A stretch of 64,000 nucleotides of DNA from positions 62,001 through 126,000 of the forward strand of contig WGMG01000002.1 in assembly GCA_016125185.1 (NCBI GenBank). Direction: 5' to 3'. Below, piece by piece: positions 34,240-44,200 of the stretch. Positions within the stretch are counted from its first letter, which is position 1, and each line of letters begins with the position of its first letter. The notes under the pieces are model-generated. The model had not been told where the DNA came from. It ran no database searches and saw only the letters and a program-made list of their open reading frames with translations. The position numbers and the translations under genes were made by a program. This DNA comes from Armatimonadota bacterium (GTDB lineage: Bacteria; Armatimonadota; Fimbriimonadia; Fimbriimonadales; Fimbriimonadaceae).

Positions 34240-37200
34240 CTAGTTCGGTGGCAAGACTGGGACGATCTTGCGGGCCATCGTTTGCATGAAGATGGACGGA
34301 GCGCCGTTTCGAGTGCTCGACCAAAGCATCCAAATCATGCCTCGTCGGTTGGTGGTTGTACCCACCGGATCGAGGAACAAGAACAGATTGCTTTCGTTCA
34401 GAGGAGCGTCCATGGTGATGAAGTTCTCCGCCGATTCTCCAATGAACGTAACCGGTCGCGAAATGTCCACAGCCGCCGCCGAGCCACCGCCACCCAACTG
34501 GATACGCAGTACCTTATCCTCGTCGTAGCGAGTGAAGTAGATGCGCCCTGCGGCTGGATCGATCTGGTAGGAGCCAGTGTTACCGGTTACCGTCACGCTT
34601 TCGGCGAGACTGCCGTCTGCGTTGACCAAGATCGAGCGTCCGACCCGGATTCCAAGGCGGAGAGTCGACATGGCCGGTCGCGAGACTTGGGCCGACGCCG
34701 CAGCGGAGGTTGCGCTTCGCACAGCCGAGACCACCAGCCGATCCGCGAAGGTATTCGCGCTCGTTGCCGGCTCGTCATTACCAGATGGCGTCTTCCAGAA
34801 GGCATAGCTGGCCGCCGTGTTGGAGCTTTCCAGTCGTCGGTCGAACAGCGCCGAGGTGCTGTTGTAGCCCGCAACACTCGTATCCGAGAGTCGGAGGAAC
34901 GTTGGCGTGTAGGTCACTTGGAGCTGAGCCGACTTCGGTAGGGTCGCACCGGTGAGCTTGACGGTTCCCAGCATCGGGTCCACAACAACTCTTCCACCAA
35001 AGATCGTGGTCGCAGCCTGGATTCCAGTCTGACGATCTTCAACCGGCGTCGACGTGATGATCGAGGAGCCGTTGACGGTGATGTCGAAGTCGCCGCTCCA
35101 AGCCGCGCCACGGACGCGGTAAGCGCCATAGCGAGCATCGTAGACTCCAGTCTCGACCAGCGCGCCGTTCGTTGCCGTCGTACCGAAGGTTCGGTAGTTC
35201 AGGTTCGGATCGAGGCGAGCCATGAAGACTTCGTCGACGTTGCTGTTTCGCAGGCGACCCGTGAAGGTCAGGTCGTATTCGGTCGTCGCCGTTCCATTCA
35301 GGACTGCATTGCGGAGAACGACCGACGGGCTGGATACCGTCTCGAAGCCTGTTCCGAACTGCAGCATCTGCGGGACGGTGAATCCAGTGCTCTCGTTGAA
35401 CGACGTCGCATAGATCGACCACACACCGTTGCTGAACGCTGGGTAGAAGATCGTGACGTTGTTGCCGTTCTGCACCATCGTCGGTCGCCCCTTCAGCGAG
35501 AACGGATCGGCATCGAGGACATAGGTTTGTCCTGGAGGACCGCTTGTGTTGATGCGAGTGACGATGATGCGCGAATCGTCAACGACACCCGAGTCGGTCT
35601 GTCGCTTGGCCTTACCGGTGTACACCACGTAGGTTCGAGCTTGCGAGAGTCCCGCAAGGTCCTTATCACCGTTCGTGGAGAAGACCGGGTTACCATAGCT
35701 GACGTCGCTGGTCAGCGTTCCGCCGATGTTTGTCTGAGAAGCGACACCGCTCGTCAGCGTATTGCCGAAGATGGTCGTGTCAGCCACTGTTGGCAACATC
35801 GCAAGAGCCTGCATCCAACGTCGGTTAGCCGGATCGTCGGGAACGAACTTGTTGAGGTCCCGAATCTGCGAGTCTTGGCCACGCGAGTCGTTTGCACCCA
35901 ACTGACCGCCAGCCACCAGCCCAACAAAGATGTGGGTATTGCGGCTATTCGGCGTCGTGTTTCCGGCGGCCGGATAGAACGAAGGTCGGTTCGAGGCGAA
36001 CGCCACCATCAGGCTACCGCTTGTCAGGCGGAGACCGGACGGCTGCATATCGGCCCACTGCGATGTGTGCGCGGCATCGACGGCGTTTCCGTTATCGACA
36101 ATCGCGTCGGTGTAGTCGCTCGTACCACCTGTCATCTGCGTCTCCTTCACGGTGAAGGACAGAATGAAGGTCGGGTCGCTGAACGACTCGTAGGGGACCA
36201 CCGTACCCGAGGCCGTGTATCCAAGCGAAAGACTTTCGTCGTTCGCACCGATCGCAGGTCCGGTACCTTGCGTATCTTCGACCAGTCGCATCAGCTGCGA
36301 GTACTTGCCAATCGGCGTACCCAGCGGAGGCGTGACGGAGACAATGGTCGGTGAGTTCGCATTGTTCGGAACGAGCGGGAAGCCCGAGCCCGGCAGGTTC
36401 GAGTTGATTCTCGAAGACGGGTTGACAAAGATCTGCTTTCCGCTTGAATCACCAACACGAGGCTTTGCGGCGAAGATCGTGTTCACACCGCCACCGAGGA
36501 CCGGCGAGAACCGACCATCGATATTGGATTGGACGTCCGCCGCAGAATCGAGCCAGATGTCGTCGTTGTTGCCGCCCGACTTGACTTCCCACGGCCAGTA
36601 GAGGCCGCCGGTCACGTCGTACGTCCCCTTGGCGAGTCGGACATTCCACAGGTTCACGTTGCCATCGTTATAGGCAGAGAACGGCTTGAACATGTTCGAG
36701 TACTCGGCCTGGTAGGGGCTGAAGAACGTCGTTGGCGAGAGCGTGCGATACGGGAAGGTTGGCGAGTAGGTTAGCCGAGTATCGTATCCAGCACCCGCAG
36801 ACAGCGAGCCTAGATCGACATTTGGCGTGCCGATCGTGATCTTCTCGTCAGGCGAGACAGCCGCGCCGAGGTTAAAGGTTCGATAGGCTTCTCTCGAGGA
36901 ACCGCCAAACGAACCACTCTGGTCGCTGTCCACGTAGACCGTGAACCGACCTGCGTAGCCCGCCTGCCAGAACGTACCATTCTGATTCGGGATCGAGATG
37001 TTGCCTGCGTTCGCCGGTTGATACTTCGGCACGTCGACTTCGAATTCGAAGGTCGTCGGCACGATCACACGGGTAGACGCGTTGGATTCATCCACAAATC
37101 CAATACCGGATGCGGTGAGAGGACCCTTCAGGGAAACCGGGTTGAAGACCGGGTTCTCCACGTTGCCGTTTGGCTCTTTACGAACCTGAACGTCTTCGCG

Positions 37201-40200
37201 AGCGATGTCCGGATAGTCAAGCGAGTTGTTCGGGAAGTTGACCGGCAAGTCCTCGAAGTTACCGAGGAGAGCGCCGAGTCCTGGCACTAACGCGAACGGC
37301 TTGTAGATCGAGGCCGTGCCGCCCTGCCATCGGAGGTCCTTACGATCGACCTTCACCAAGTCGATGCCTCGGCCCTCGCCACGAAGGAGGGTCACCAAGC
37401 TACGGTCGAACACATAAACGTTCGTCTTCTTGGCCGAGCCGTGTGCGGTGGTACCGACCGACTTGCCGAAGAGCAGTCCGTTGACCAAGCCGACACCGGT
37501 AACCGTCAGGTTCGGCGAACCATTGGCCAGAGCATCCTCTCGCGTTGGATCATTGGTGTAGCCAAGCTGCTCGGTCGAGGTGCCCGATGTCGTAAAGGTG
37601 TTCTCCACCGAAATGCCAATCGGATTAGCGACTTGGTAGTCGAGGTTCGTCAGCGCCGGATTCAGCGTGATCGACTGCTGGGTGTTGTTATTATTCACCG
37701 CACTCGTTCGAAGCTGAACGCGGATCGAACCAGGGCCCGGAGTCTGCGCCGTTCCGCCACCCGCTGTCAGCGGGATTTGGAAAATGGCGTATCCACCGTC
37801 TGAGTCGGCGGAAGTCTTGTCGGAGAACAGCCGCGCTTCGGCAGCGATCGGTCGGCTGGCTCGACCCTCGGTCGTAACCGTGGCCTCGACCACCGGCGGA
37901 GCAACATCGTTACCCGACGTATCCTGCGTCTTGTATGGGAAGTTGTAGGCGATCAGGTAGATCGTCTCACCCCATTCGAACGCAGCTCCGTGCGTACTCT
38001 TATACGGTGCCTTCAGTCGGCCGTACGGCTTCGTGTAAGGCAGGGCCGTATCAATCACGTTTGCATACGGCTCGGTTCCGGTAATGGCACCCGAAAGATT
38101 CTGACGCAACGCAACGAATCCAGCTCGGCTGAGGAACGCGACTTCGCAGTTGCGATACTCATCGTATGCCGGGTCGTTGTCGGCGGCAGTTTCGTTACCT
38201 GGTCCAGGGCCGGTCAGCGTCGAACCTGCGTTGGCAAGGTCAGACCAAGCCAAGAGGTAACCGTTGGTAGTCGCGCCAAAGAGCCACTTGTTCGAAACCG
38301 TCATCGTCGCCTGGATGGAGGCATCCATTTCGTAGCCCCACGCCAGGCGGTTTCCGAATCGCGTCTCTTCACCCAGTCGGGCAAAGAGGGCAGCAAAGCG
38401 TCCGCTGTCGGTTGGGACCATGATGACCGGGAATTCGGCCGGGGCACCCGTGGTGTCGTAGGTAATGATCCTCGTGTAAACGATCGAACCTAGGCCACCC
38501 GACTGGAGTTCGTTGGTTCGCCAAAGCACATCACCCGTACCCGCGTTGATGGCGTAAACGTTTCCGTTCTCGTTCATCGCGAAGACGGTGTCCGGCATAA
38601 CCTGAGCTGCCGCCGTGGGATTGGTGTTCAACTCAGCCGCCGAAACGTAACAGGCACCGCTGAACCAGTCAAGCTGGGTTGGCGGAGTACCAATTGCGTC
38701 GTTGATCGAATTATTCGTCGTCGCCCACAGGGTCGCTCCGGTATCGGCGTTGAGCGCCATGAACCGGGACGGATTGCCGTCCACATAATGCGTACCGAAG
38801 AAGAGCCGGTGGTTCACCTGGTCGAGGACCGGTGCACCCGAGATCGCCGGAAGCGTATCGGACGTCTGTGGCGGGTACTGCCATACGACGCTCGTCTTCA
38901 GTTCTTTGCCATTTGAATAGTTGAAGTCACCCGTTGCATCCAGACAGTAGATTCGTCCCTGTTCGGTTGCTACGTAGATGACGTTCTGTCCACCGGTTGT
39001 TGTGCCTGAGACGACCGATGCGATCGATCCGAGCAGCGTCGGTTGCGGACTGGCCGCTGGGAATGTCTCGGGATAGGTCCACGAGCGGAAGGTTGTTCCG
39101 GGCGTGTGGTTCGTAGCCGAAAAGTCGCCACGTCCCTCCATCGCGATGCTGTAGATACGGCCATTCTTGCTTCCGATGATGAGGAAGTCACGGTCAATTG
39201 GTCCACCGGGCGTCGTCACCGTAAGGCGTTGGACGACGGCAGTGCTGAGGTCGAAGTCCGTTGGCATCGTCGCTTCGAGCGTGTCGGATTCGCCATCAAA
39301 CTTCTGATACACGCCGCCCGCGTTCGGGTCAGTCGGATCCTGGCCCGGCTGAAGGTTCGGATCATTGGCTGCGTCCGTGGAGCTGGGGTATGTCCAGTAA
39401 CAGGTCGTCGTTCCATCGGCATTGCCGGTTGCGTCCAGGCAGTGGAGGTAACCGCGCTCATCGGCGACGATGACCACCTTCGTCAAAACCGGATCGACGC
39501 CAGGAGTCTGTCGGACATAGGCCTCGGCTTCGACGGGCGTCGAAGTGATCTGCGTACCGACGGCTCCCACAAAGCGGAATTGGTCGACGTAGATGCTCTT
39601 ACCCGCGTCCGTAGCGTTGGCACTATGGTTCGTCATCATGACGGTCAGCGGATTCGCGACCGAGTGTACATAACGACGATTACCAAGGCGGACCCAGCCA
39701 CCCTTGCTCATGTCGAGTGTGAACTGCCCCGCCGAGACGCCGCCCTCAAAGATTTCATATTGAGCGGACTGAGCGTAGTTGACGCCCGCCACATCGCCGC
39801 CGACGTACATGTAAACATCGTAAGAACCTTCGGCGAGATCGGTCTGCGGATCGACCGTCACGTTCTGCGATACAGCTACCGTATCGACGGTTCCCTTCAA
39901 ATACTCGCCGCCACGCGCATTCGCGTTATCGGCCGCTGAGGTGAATCCTGGGGAAGCGATGAACCGCACGTTGGTGTCTTCAAACGACGTTGTGTTGGTT
40001 CCTTCCTCAAGTGGGCTGTAGCGCCATCGCTCGGTGCCGGTGTTGTAGTCATAGCTACGAACAACTCCGTTACCAATGCTCAGCGGTTTGGCTGTCCAGT
40101 CTGTGGAAGTCACCGACGGAATGCTGTTGGGGTCGATCTGGACTTCGTTTCGCGCACCGATGACTCGAATGTCCGTCGTGCCAAAGCCAGCGGAAGTTGG

Positions 40201-41235
40201 AGTCGCGACATAGCTATCCGTCTCGGCCGAGAACAGGGCTGCATCCGCTAATACGGAGAACCGATTGTCGGGGTGAGTCGCATCCACCGTCTCCGTCAAC
40301 TGATCGAGGCTGTTTCGGACGATGGTGTTGTAAAGCTTGATCGTGATTGGATACGGATTTCCAAGTCCGTCCAGACCAGCGTATTGGAAGAGCTGGTTGG
40401 TCGGGTGTCCACCATTACCGAGGCGTACCCAACCAAAGCCAGACGCTTCGGTGTCAACTACGTCGACATACTTCTGGCCGATGCCGTACGTGACTTCATA
40501 GGACATGTATCGCGGACGAGGACGAGAAACGCCGCCGGGCGATACCAGGCCGGCAGGAATCCACACGTAAAGGGCATATCCCTTCGGCGTGGCGTCGTTG
40601 GTGACGACATAGTTGCCAGCGACAAGAGTTGAAATCCTCGGAGAGAAAACCCAGGAGAACGTGCTGAGGTTAGCGGGCACAATCGCCTGTCGAGGGTCGC
40701 CACCGACCCCGCCGAGCGAAGACGTGGTTGCCGCCCAAAGATGGGCTGGCCATCGAAGGTTGGGGTTTCGACCCTGGAAAGGCGCGGCATTCGCCGCATT
40801 TGCGTTGCGGCGGATGACCGGAACATAGGTGGCTTGTGCGGCTTCATCCGTCGTCGGCGCGAACCAGGTACCCGTGGAGGCAACGGCACCGTTCGGCAGC
40901 GGATCGTATGGACCAACATCGTTGCCGAACTCATCCAAGTTGATGGTTGCACCGGCATCGGTGTTGTCGATGATCGTCTTCATCGGGTTGATTTCGTTCA
41001 GGCGAAGCGATTCAACCGGCGTATTCGAGACGAACGGAAGGTACCAGCGCAAAGAAGACGCCGTCAGTCCGTTAGCCGTCGTCAAACGTCCAGGATCGGA
41101 GTTAATGACATCACCATTGACACCGGTTCTGCCATTGTTGCTCTTCAAATTCGGGTGGTCGGTGGTCGACTGACCCAGGGCCAGCGTCGCGACTCCGAGT
41201 GCGATTGCGCTTACAATTAATTTCATCCTATGCAT
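34240..41235 (-). CDS. Giant exported beta-propeller protein (PQQ-like repeats), PilY1-analogue candidate
   Basis: About 2331 residues. Signal peptide MHRMKLIVSAIALGVATLALGQ. The start at 41235 has GAGG 6 bases upstream; ATG 41256 (overlapping the upstream stop as TAATG) and ATG 41226 are alternatives. Residues about 600-1050 carry PQQ/WD-type propeller strands: VVIVADERGYLHCLDATG, FLIIGSKNGRIYSIAMEG, VIYVATEQGRIYCLDATGD, TVFAMNENGNVYAINAGTGDVLWRT. The rest is beta-rich and repetitive, with no named domain recognised. Last gene of the minor-pilin operon, in the place where pilY1 sits in Pseudomonas. A pilus-tip or surface adhesin/assembly role is inferred. Confidence 0.75.
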   Translation of the reverse strand: MHRMKLIVSAIALGVATLALGQSTTDHPNLKSNNGRTGVNGDVINSDPGRLTTANGLTASSLRWYLPFVSNTPVESLRLNEINPMKTIIDNTDAGATINLDEFGNDVGPYDPLPNGAVASTGTWFAPTTDEAAQATYVPVIRRNANAANAAPFQGRNPNLRWPAHLWAATTSSLGGVGGDPRQAIVPANLSTFSWVFSPRISTLVAGNYVVTNDATPKGYALYVWIPAGLVSPGGVSRPRPRYMSYEVTYGIGQKYVDVVDTEASGFGWVRLGNGGHPTNQLFQYAGLDGLGNPYPITIKLYNTIVRNSLDQLTETVDATHPDNRFSVLADAALFSAETDSYVATPTSAGFGTTDIRVIGARNEVQIDPNSIPSVTSTDWTAKPLSIGNGVVRSYDYNTGTERWRYSPLEEGTNTTSFEDTNVRFIASPGFTSAADNANARGGEYLKGTVDTVAVSQNVTVDPQTDLAEGSYDVYMYVGGDVAGVNYAQSAQYEIFEGGVSAGQFTLDMSKGGWVRLGNRRYVHSVANPLTVMMTNHSANATDAGKSIYVDQFRFVGAVGTQITSTPVEAEAYVRQTPGVDPVLTKVVIVADERGYLHCLDATGNADGTTTCYWTYPSSTDAANDPNLQPGQDPTDPNAGGVYQKFDGESDTLEATMPTDFDLSTAVVQRLTVTTPGGPIDRDFLIIGSKNGRIYSIAMEGRGDFSATNHTPGTTFRSWTYPETFPAASPQPTLLGSIASVVSGTTTGGQNVIYVATEQGRIYCLDATGDFNYSNGKELKTSVVWQYPPQTSDTLPAISGAPVLDQVNHRLFFGTHYVDGNPSRFMALNADTGATLWATTNNSINDAIGTPPTQLDWFSGACYVSAAELNTNPTAAAQVMPDTVFAMNENGNVYAINAGTGDVLWRTNELQSGGLGSIVYTRIITYDTTGAPAEFPVIMVPTDSGRFAALFARLGEETRFGNRLAWGYEMDASIQATMTVSNKWLFGATTNGYLLAWSDLANAGSTLTGPGPGNETAADNDPAYDEYRNCEVAFLSRAGFVALRQNLSGAITGTEPYANVIDTALPYTKPYGRLKAPYKSTHGAAFEWGETIYLIAYNFPYKTQDTSGNDVAPPVVEATVTTEGRASRPIAAEARLFSDKTSADSDGGYAIFQIPLTAGGGTAQTPGPGSIRVQLRTSAVNNNNTQQSITLNPALTNLDYQVANPIGISVENTFTTSGTSTEQLGYTNDPTREDALANGSPNLTVTGVGLVNGLLFGKSVGTTAHGSAKKTNVYVFDRSLVTLLRGEGRGIDLVKVDRKDLRWQGGTASIYKPFALVPGLGALLGNFEDLPVNFPNNSLDYPDIAREDVQVRKEPNGNVENPVFNPVSLKGPLTASGIGFVDESNASTRVIVPTTFEFEVDVPKYQPANAGNISIPNQNGTFWQAGYAGRFTVYVDSDQSGSFGGSSREAYRTFNLGAAVSPDEKITIGTPNVDLGSLSAGAGYDTRLTYSPTFPYRTLSPTTFFSPYQAEYSNMFKPFSAYNDGNVNLWNVRLAKGTYDVTGGLYWPWEVKSGGNNDDIWLDSAADVQSNIDGRFSPVLGGGVNTIFAAKPRVGDSSGKQIFVNPSSRINSNLPGSGFPLVPNNANSPTIVSVTPPLGTPIGKYSQLMRLVEDTQGTGPAIGANDESLSLGYTASGTVVPYESFSDPTFILSFTVKETQMTGGTSDYTDAIVDNGNAVDAAHTSQWADMQPSGLRLTSGSLMVAFASNRPSFYPAAGNTTPNSRNTHIFVGLVAGGQLGANDSRGQDSQIRDLNKFVPDDPANRRWMQALAMLPTVADTTIFGNTLTSGVASQTNIGGTLTSDVSYGNPVFSTNGDKDLAGLSQARTYVVYTGKAKRQTDSGVVDDSRIIVTRINTSGPPGQTYVLDADPFSLKGRPTMVQNGNNVTIFYPAFSNGVWSIYATSFNESTGFTVPQMLQFGTGFETVSSPSVVLRNAVLNGTATTEYDLTFTGRLRNSNVDEVFMARLDPNLNYRTFGTTATNGALVETGVYDARYGAYRVRGAAWSGDFDITVNGSSIITSTPVEDRQTGIQAATTIFGGRVVVDPMLGTVKLTGATLPKSAQLQVTYTPTFLRLSDTSVAGYNSTSALFDRRLESSNTAASYAFWKTPSGNDEPATSANTFADRLVVSAVRSATSAAASAQVSRPAMSTLRLGIRVGRSILVNADGSLAESVTVTGNTGSYQIDPAAGRIYFTRYDEDKVLRIQLGGGGSAAAVDISRPVTFIGESAENFITMDAPLNESNLFLFLDPVGTTTNRRGMIWMLWSSTRNGAPSIFMQTMARKIVPVLPPN

Positions 41236-41255
41236 GCTTTGCCTCAAGCTGCTCA

Positions 41256-44200
41256 TTAGCGTCGATCTGCGAAGACGGGCAGTCTCAAACCTCGGGTTCC
41301 TTCGATGGGACCGTAGCGAAGCTTGATGCTGCGGGTGTTGAATCCAAGGTTCACGATGTTGGTCGAGAAGCCTTGGCTGACGTAGGCGGCGCCCTGAAGG
41401 CCGCTCACCGGGTCCAGTCGTCCGTCGAGTTGAAGTACTTCACCGGTGTAGTTGTTGCCGTAGTACAGGGTCTTGCCAGAGTATCCGTTCACTACGACGA
41501 CATTGTCCGTGTCGAGCCGTCGCGCGTACGTGGCGAAGAATCGGAGCGGATTATCGCTAGTCGGTACTCCGCCGGTTCGTCGCATCGATTGGAAGGCCCA
41601 GTTGGGCAACATCCACCGAGTCGTGAGAACGGTTGGGTTCGTGGGGTCCGTGACAACCTCATAGACGCCGGTTCCGTCCGTAATCATGATCGTCATCTGC
41701 GGTGTGCCTCCGAGAGTCGCGGCCGGAACCAGCGAAGCCGTCACCGACTGCAGATTGTTCATGACGTGGACGCGCGGAGCGATGTCGGCCGTCGTGCTCG
41801 TCGACCAGTTGCCGGTGTTGAAGTCCCAGACTCGACTGTGATCCACTGCCGGAGTAGCGAACTGGCTAAAGACTCGGTAGCCACCCGGAAGAGTGTCATC
41901 GAACATCACCACGCCGCCGTTTCCAGTGTTCGAGGTGCGCTGATCGTCAGGATTCGTGTCGCCGATCACCGAGCTTCCGGTGTTCGGTTCACCCGAGTCG
42001 ATGCGCGACGGAGCTTTTCCGCCCACGCCAGCGACCACGACGAAGTGACCGGTACCCACTTGGATTCTCGACAGCGAGTTATAGGCGAATCCTTTGCCAG
42101 AAATTGCCGTCGGGGAGTGCCAGAGCAACACGCCCGCCGCAAGCGGCTTGACGATATCGCCCGTTGCCGGATCTTCTTGATAACGATCGACGATTTCGAT
42201 CAATCGGTCGTTACCTTGGTCGGCGATCAGGTAATGCACCCAATACTCTGGCCAAGTTACAGCAAACGGGTTGTTGGCAGCGGAAACTTCAGATACGAAT
42301 GTTGCCGCATCTCTCGGATTTGCGAGCTTCAGCGATTCGCCGCTTGCGTAACCGCTCGGAACGAAGTTTGCATCCAGTTGGAACTCTGAGATATTTCGGC
42401 TTACGCTGCCGTTCGGGTTCATCCTGAGGACACGATTCTGATTGCTGTCCACCACCAAGAGGTCGTTGCTGTCGCCAACTGTGTACACACGGGTCGGGCG
42501 GTCGAACTTCGTCAGATCGGCCCCTCCAGTGTCGCCAGCGGTGAGCCCGGTCAGCGTTTGGAGCGAACTGTCATAGATGACGTTGCCACTTGGGTCGAAC
42601 GCCGCAATTCGTCCTTCATCCGCCACCCACATATCGGAGCGTCGGAAGCAGAATACGTTCTGATCGTTCCAGGCCAAAACTGCGCCATCGCCGCCAACCA
42701 CGCCGTAGCTAGCGTCGTGAGCGCCGGTGCTGGACCGAAGAGTGCATTGGTTGACACGAATCTTGAAGTCGTCAAACGAAGTGCGTCCGTTCTCAGCCGA
42801 ATTCTTGGGGACTTGCGGCCAAACATACAACTGGTTCGGATACATGTTTGTAAAGTCGTTCTCCGTGGTAGTCCAGCCCGATGCTGCGCGCAGGTAGTCC
42901 AGAGAGATGACCTGTCGCATGTACGGACGGCTGTCATCGGCAACGATCTGAGCAGGCACGAAGTTGGACGGATTCGCATCGTACGGGAAGTGCGTCTGGC
43001 TGGTCTTCTGCGCCACGCTCGGATCAAAGTCTGTTCGGAGAGCCGTTACGTAGCCATCCGGTCCAGGAACCGATCCGGTAAATTCCAAAGCCTGAGGCAG
43101 AATCGAGGAACCACTGACAAACACCGTGTTACCACTTGCGTAGGCACTGCTGCGCACGGTCATGCCGTGGAGGATGACGTACCATTTCAGCGGGTTCCAT
43201 CGGTCGCCAAGTTGGGCGGGGTCAATGATCGTATCTGGTCGACCCGATTCACGAAGAATGATGGGCTGACTCGTATTGATACTATCGATGATCTGGCCAC
43301 GCTGAGCCGTCATCATGTTATCGATTCGAATGGTGGAGCCGACATCACCTGCTTCCTGCTCAATACGGAAGGATGCGGGCGGCAGAACGCTGAACGTGTT
43401 CGGCAACGTCGGGTCGGATGAACGAGCAAAATCGGGTTGGACGATCGCCGCGTTCGAGCTCACACTTCGACCAATCTTGATCTCGCGAGAACTGGTGTCG
43501 TCCTTGAAACACAGAAGGGCCGACGCAGGAACTGTCAGACCGGCCGGAGTGAACTTGCTGCCGCTGACCGTGACGAAGACGTTGCCATCGCGAACAACCG
43601 GAGCACCCTGGAAGCTAGCCTTAATGAAGTTGCCACCGAGATACTGGCTCAGGCTCAAGGCGCCAAAAGTCAGGTATTGAACCGGATCGTTATCGGGCAG
43701 GACGGGCGGAACCGTTTGCGTACCACCGCTATAGCTAAACGTATGCTGCGGGTAGAGATCCCAGCGGTACACCATTCGGAAGATGCCGCGTCCTTCTTCG
43801 CGAAGCGCAAAGAAGGAACCAAGATAATCGTTGGTACCAGAGCTTCCCGGAGAAAGATTCTGCGTGCTACACGTTGCGTAAATCGTGCCGTTCGGCGAAA
43901 GCGCGACGCCGTCAACGATATGCCGTTGCGCGGTCGCGGGAGTCGGGAACTGCAGTCGTCCTCGTTCCACCGAACCGATCGTGGTCGGGAATGCAGCACC
44001 CCAGTCGATCGTGTAATCGACTCGGACCGGATTCTCGGGATCGAGATCGGCAGGCGGCCAGGTTGCGGCCGGTGCCAAGGTTAGCGAAAGCGTTCCTTGA
44101 CTCTGCGATATCGCGCCGGAGAAGACGGCCGCCATTTGCGCAGCGGTGTAGACTGTTCCGTCCGTTCGGACGAGCGAAACATGAACTGAAAGCGGATCGC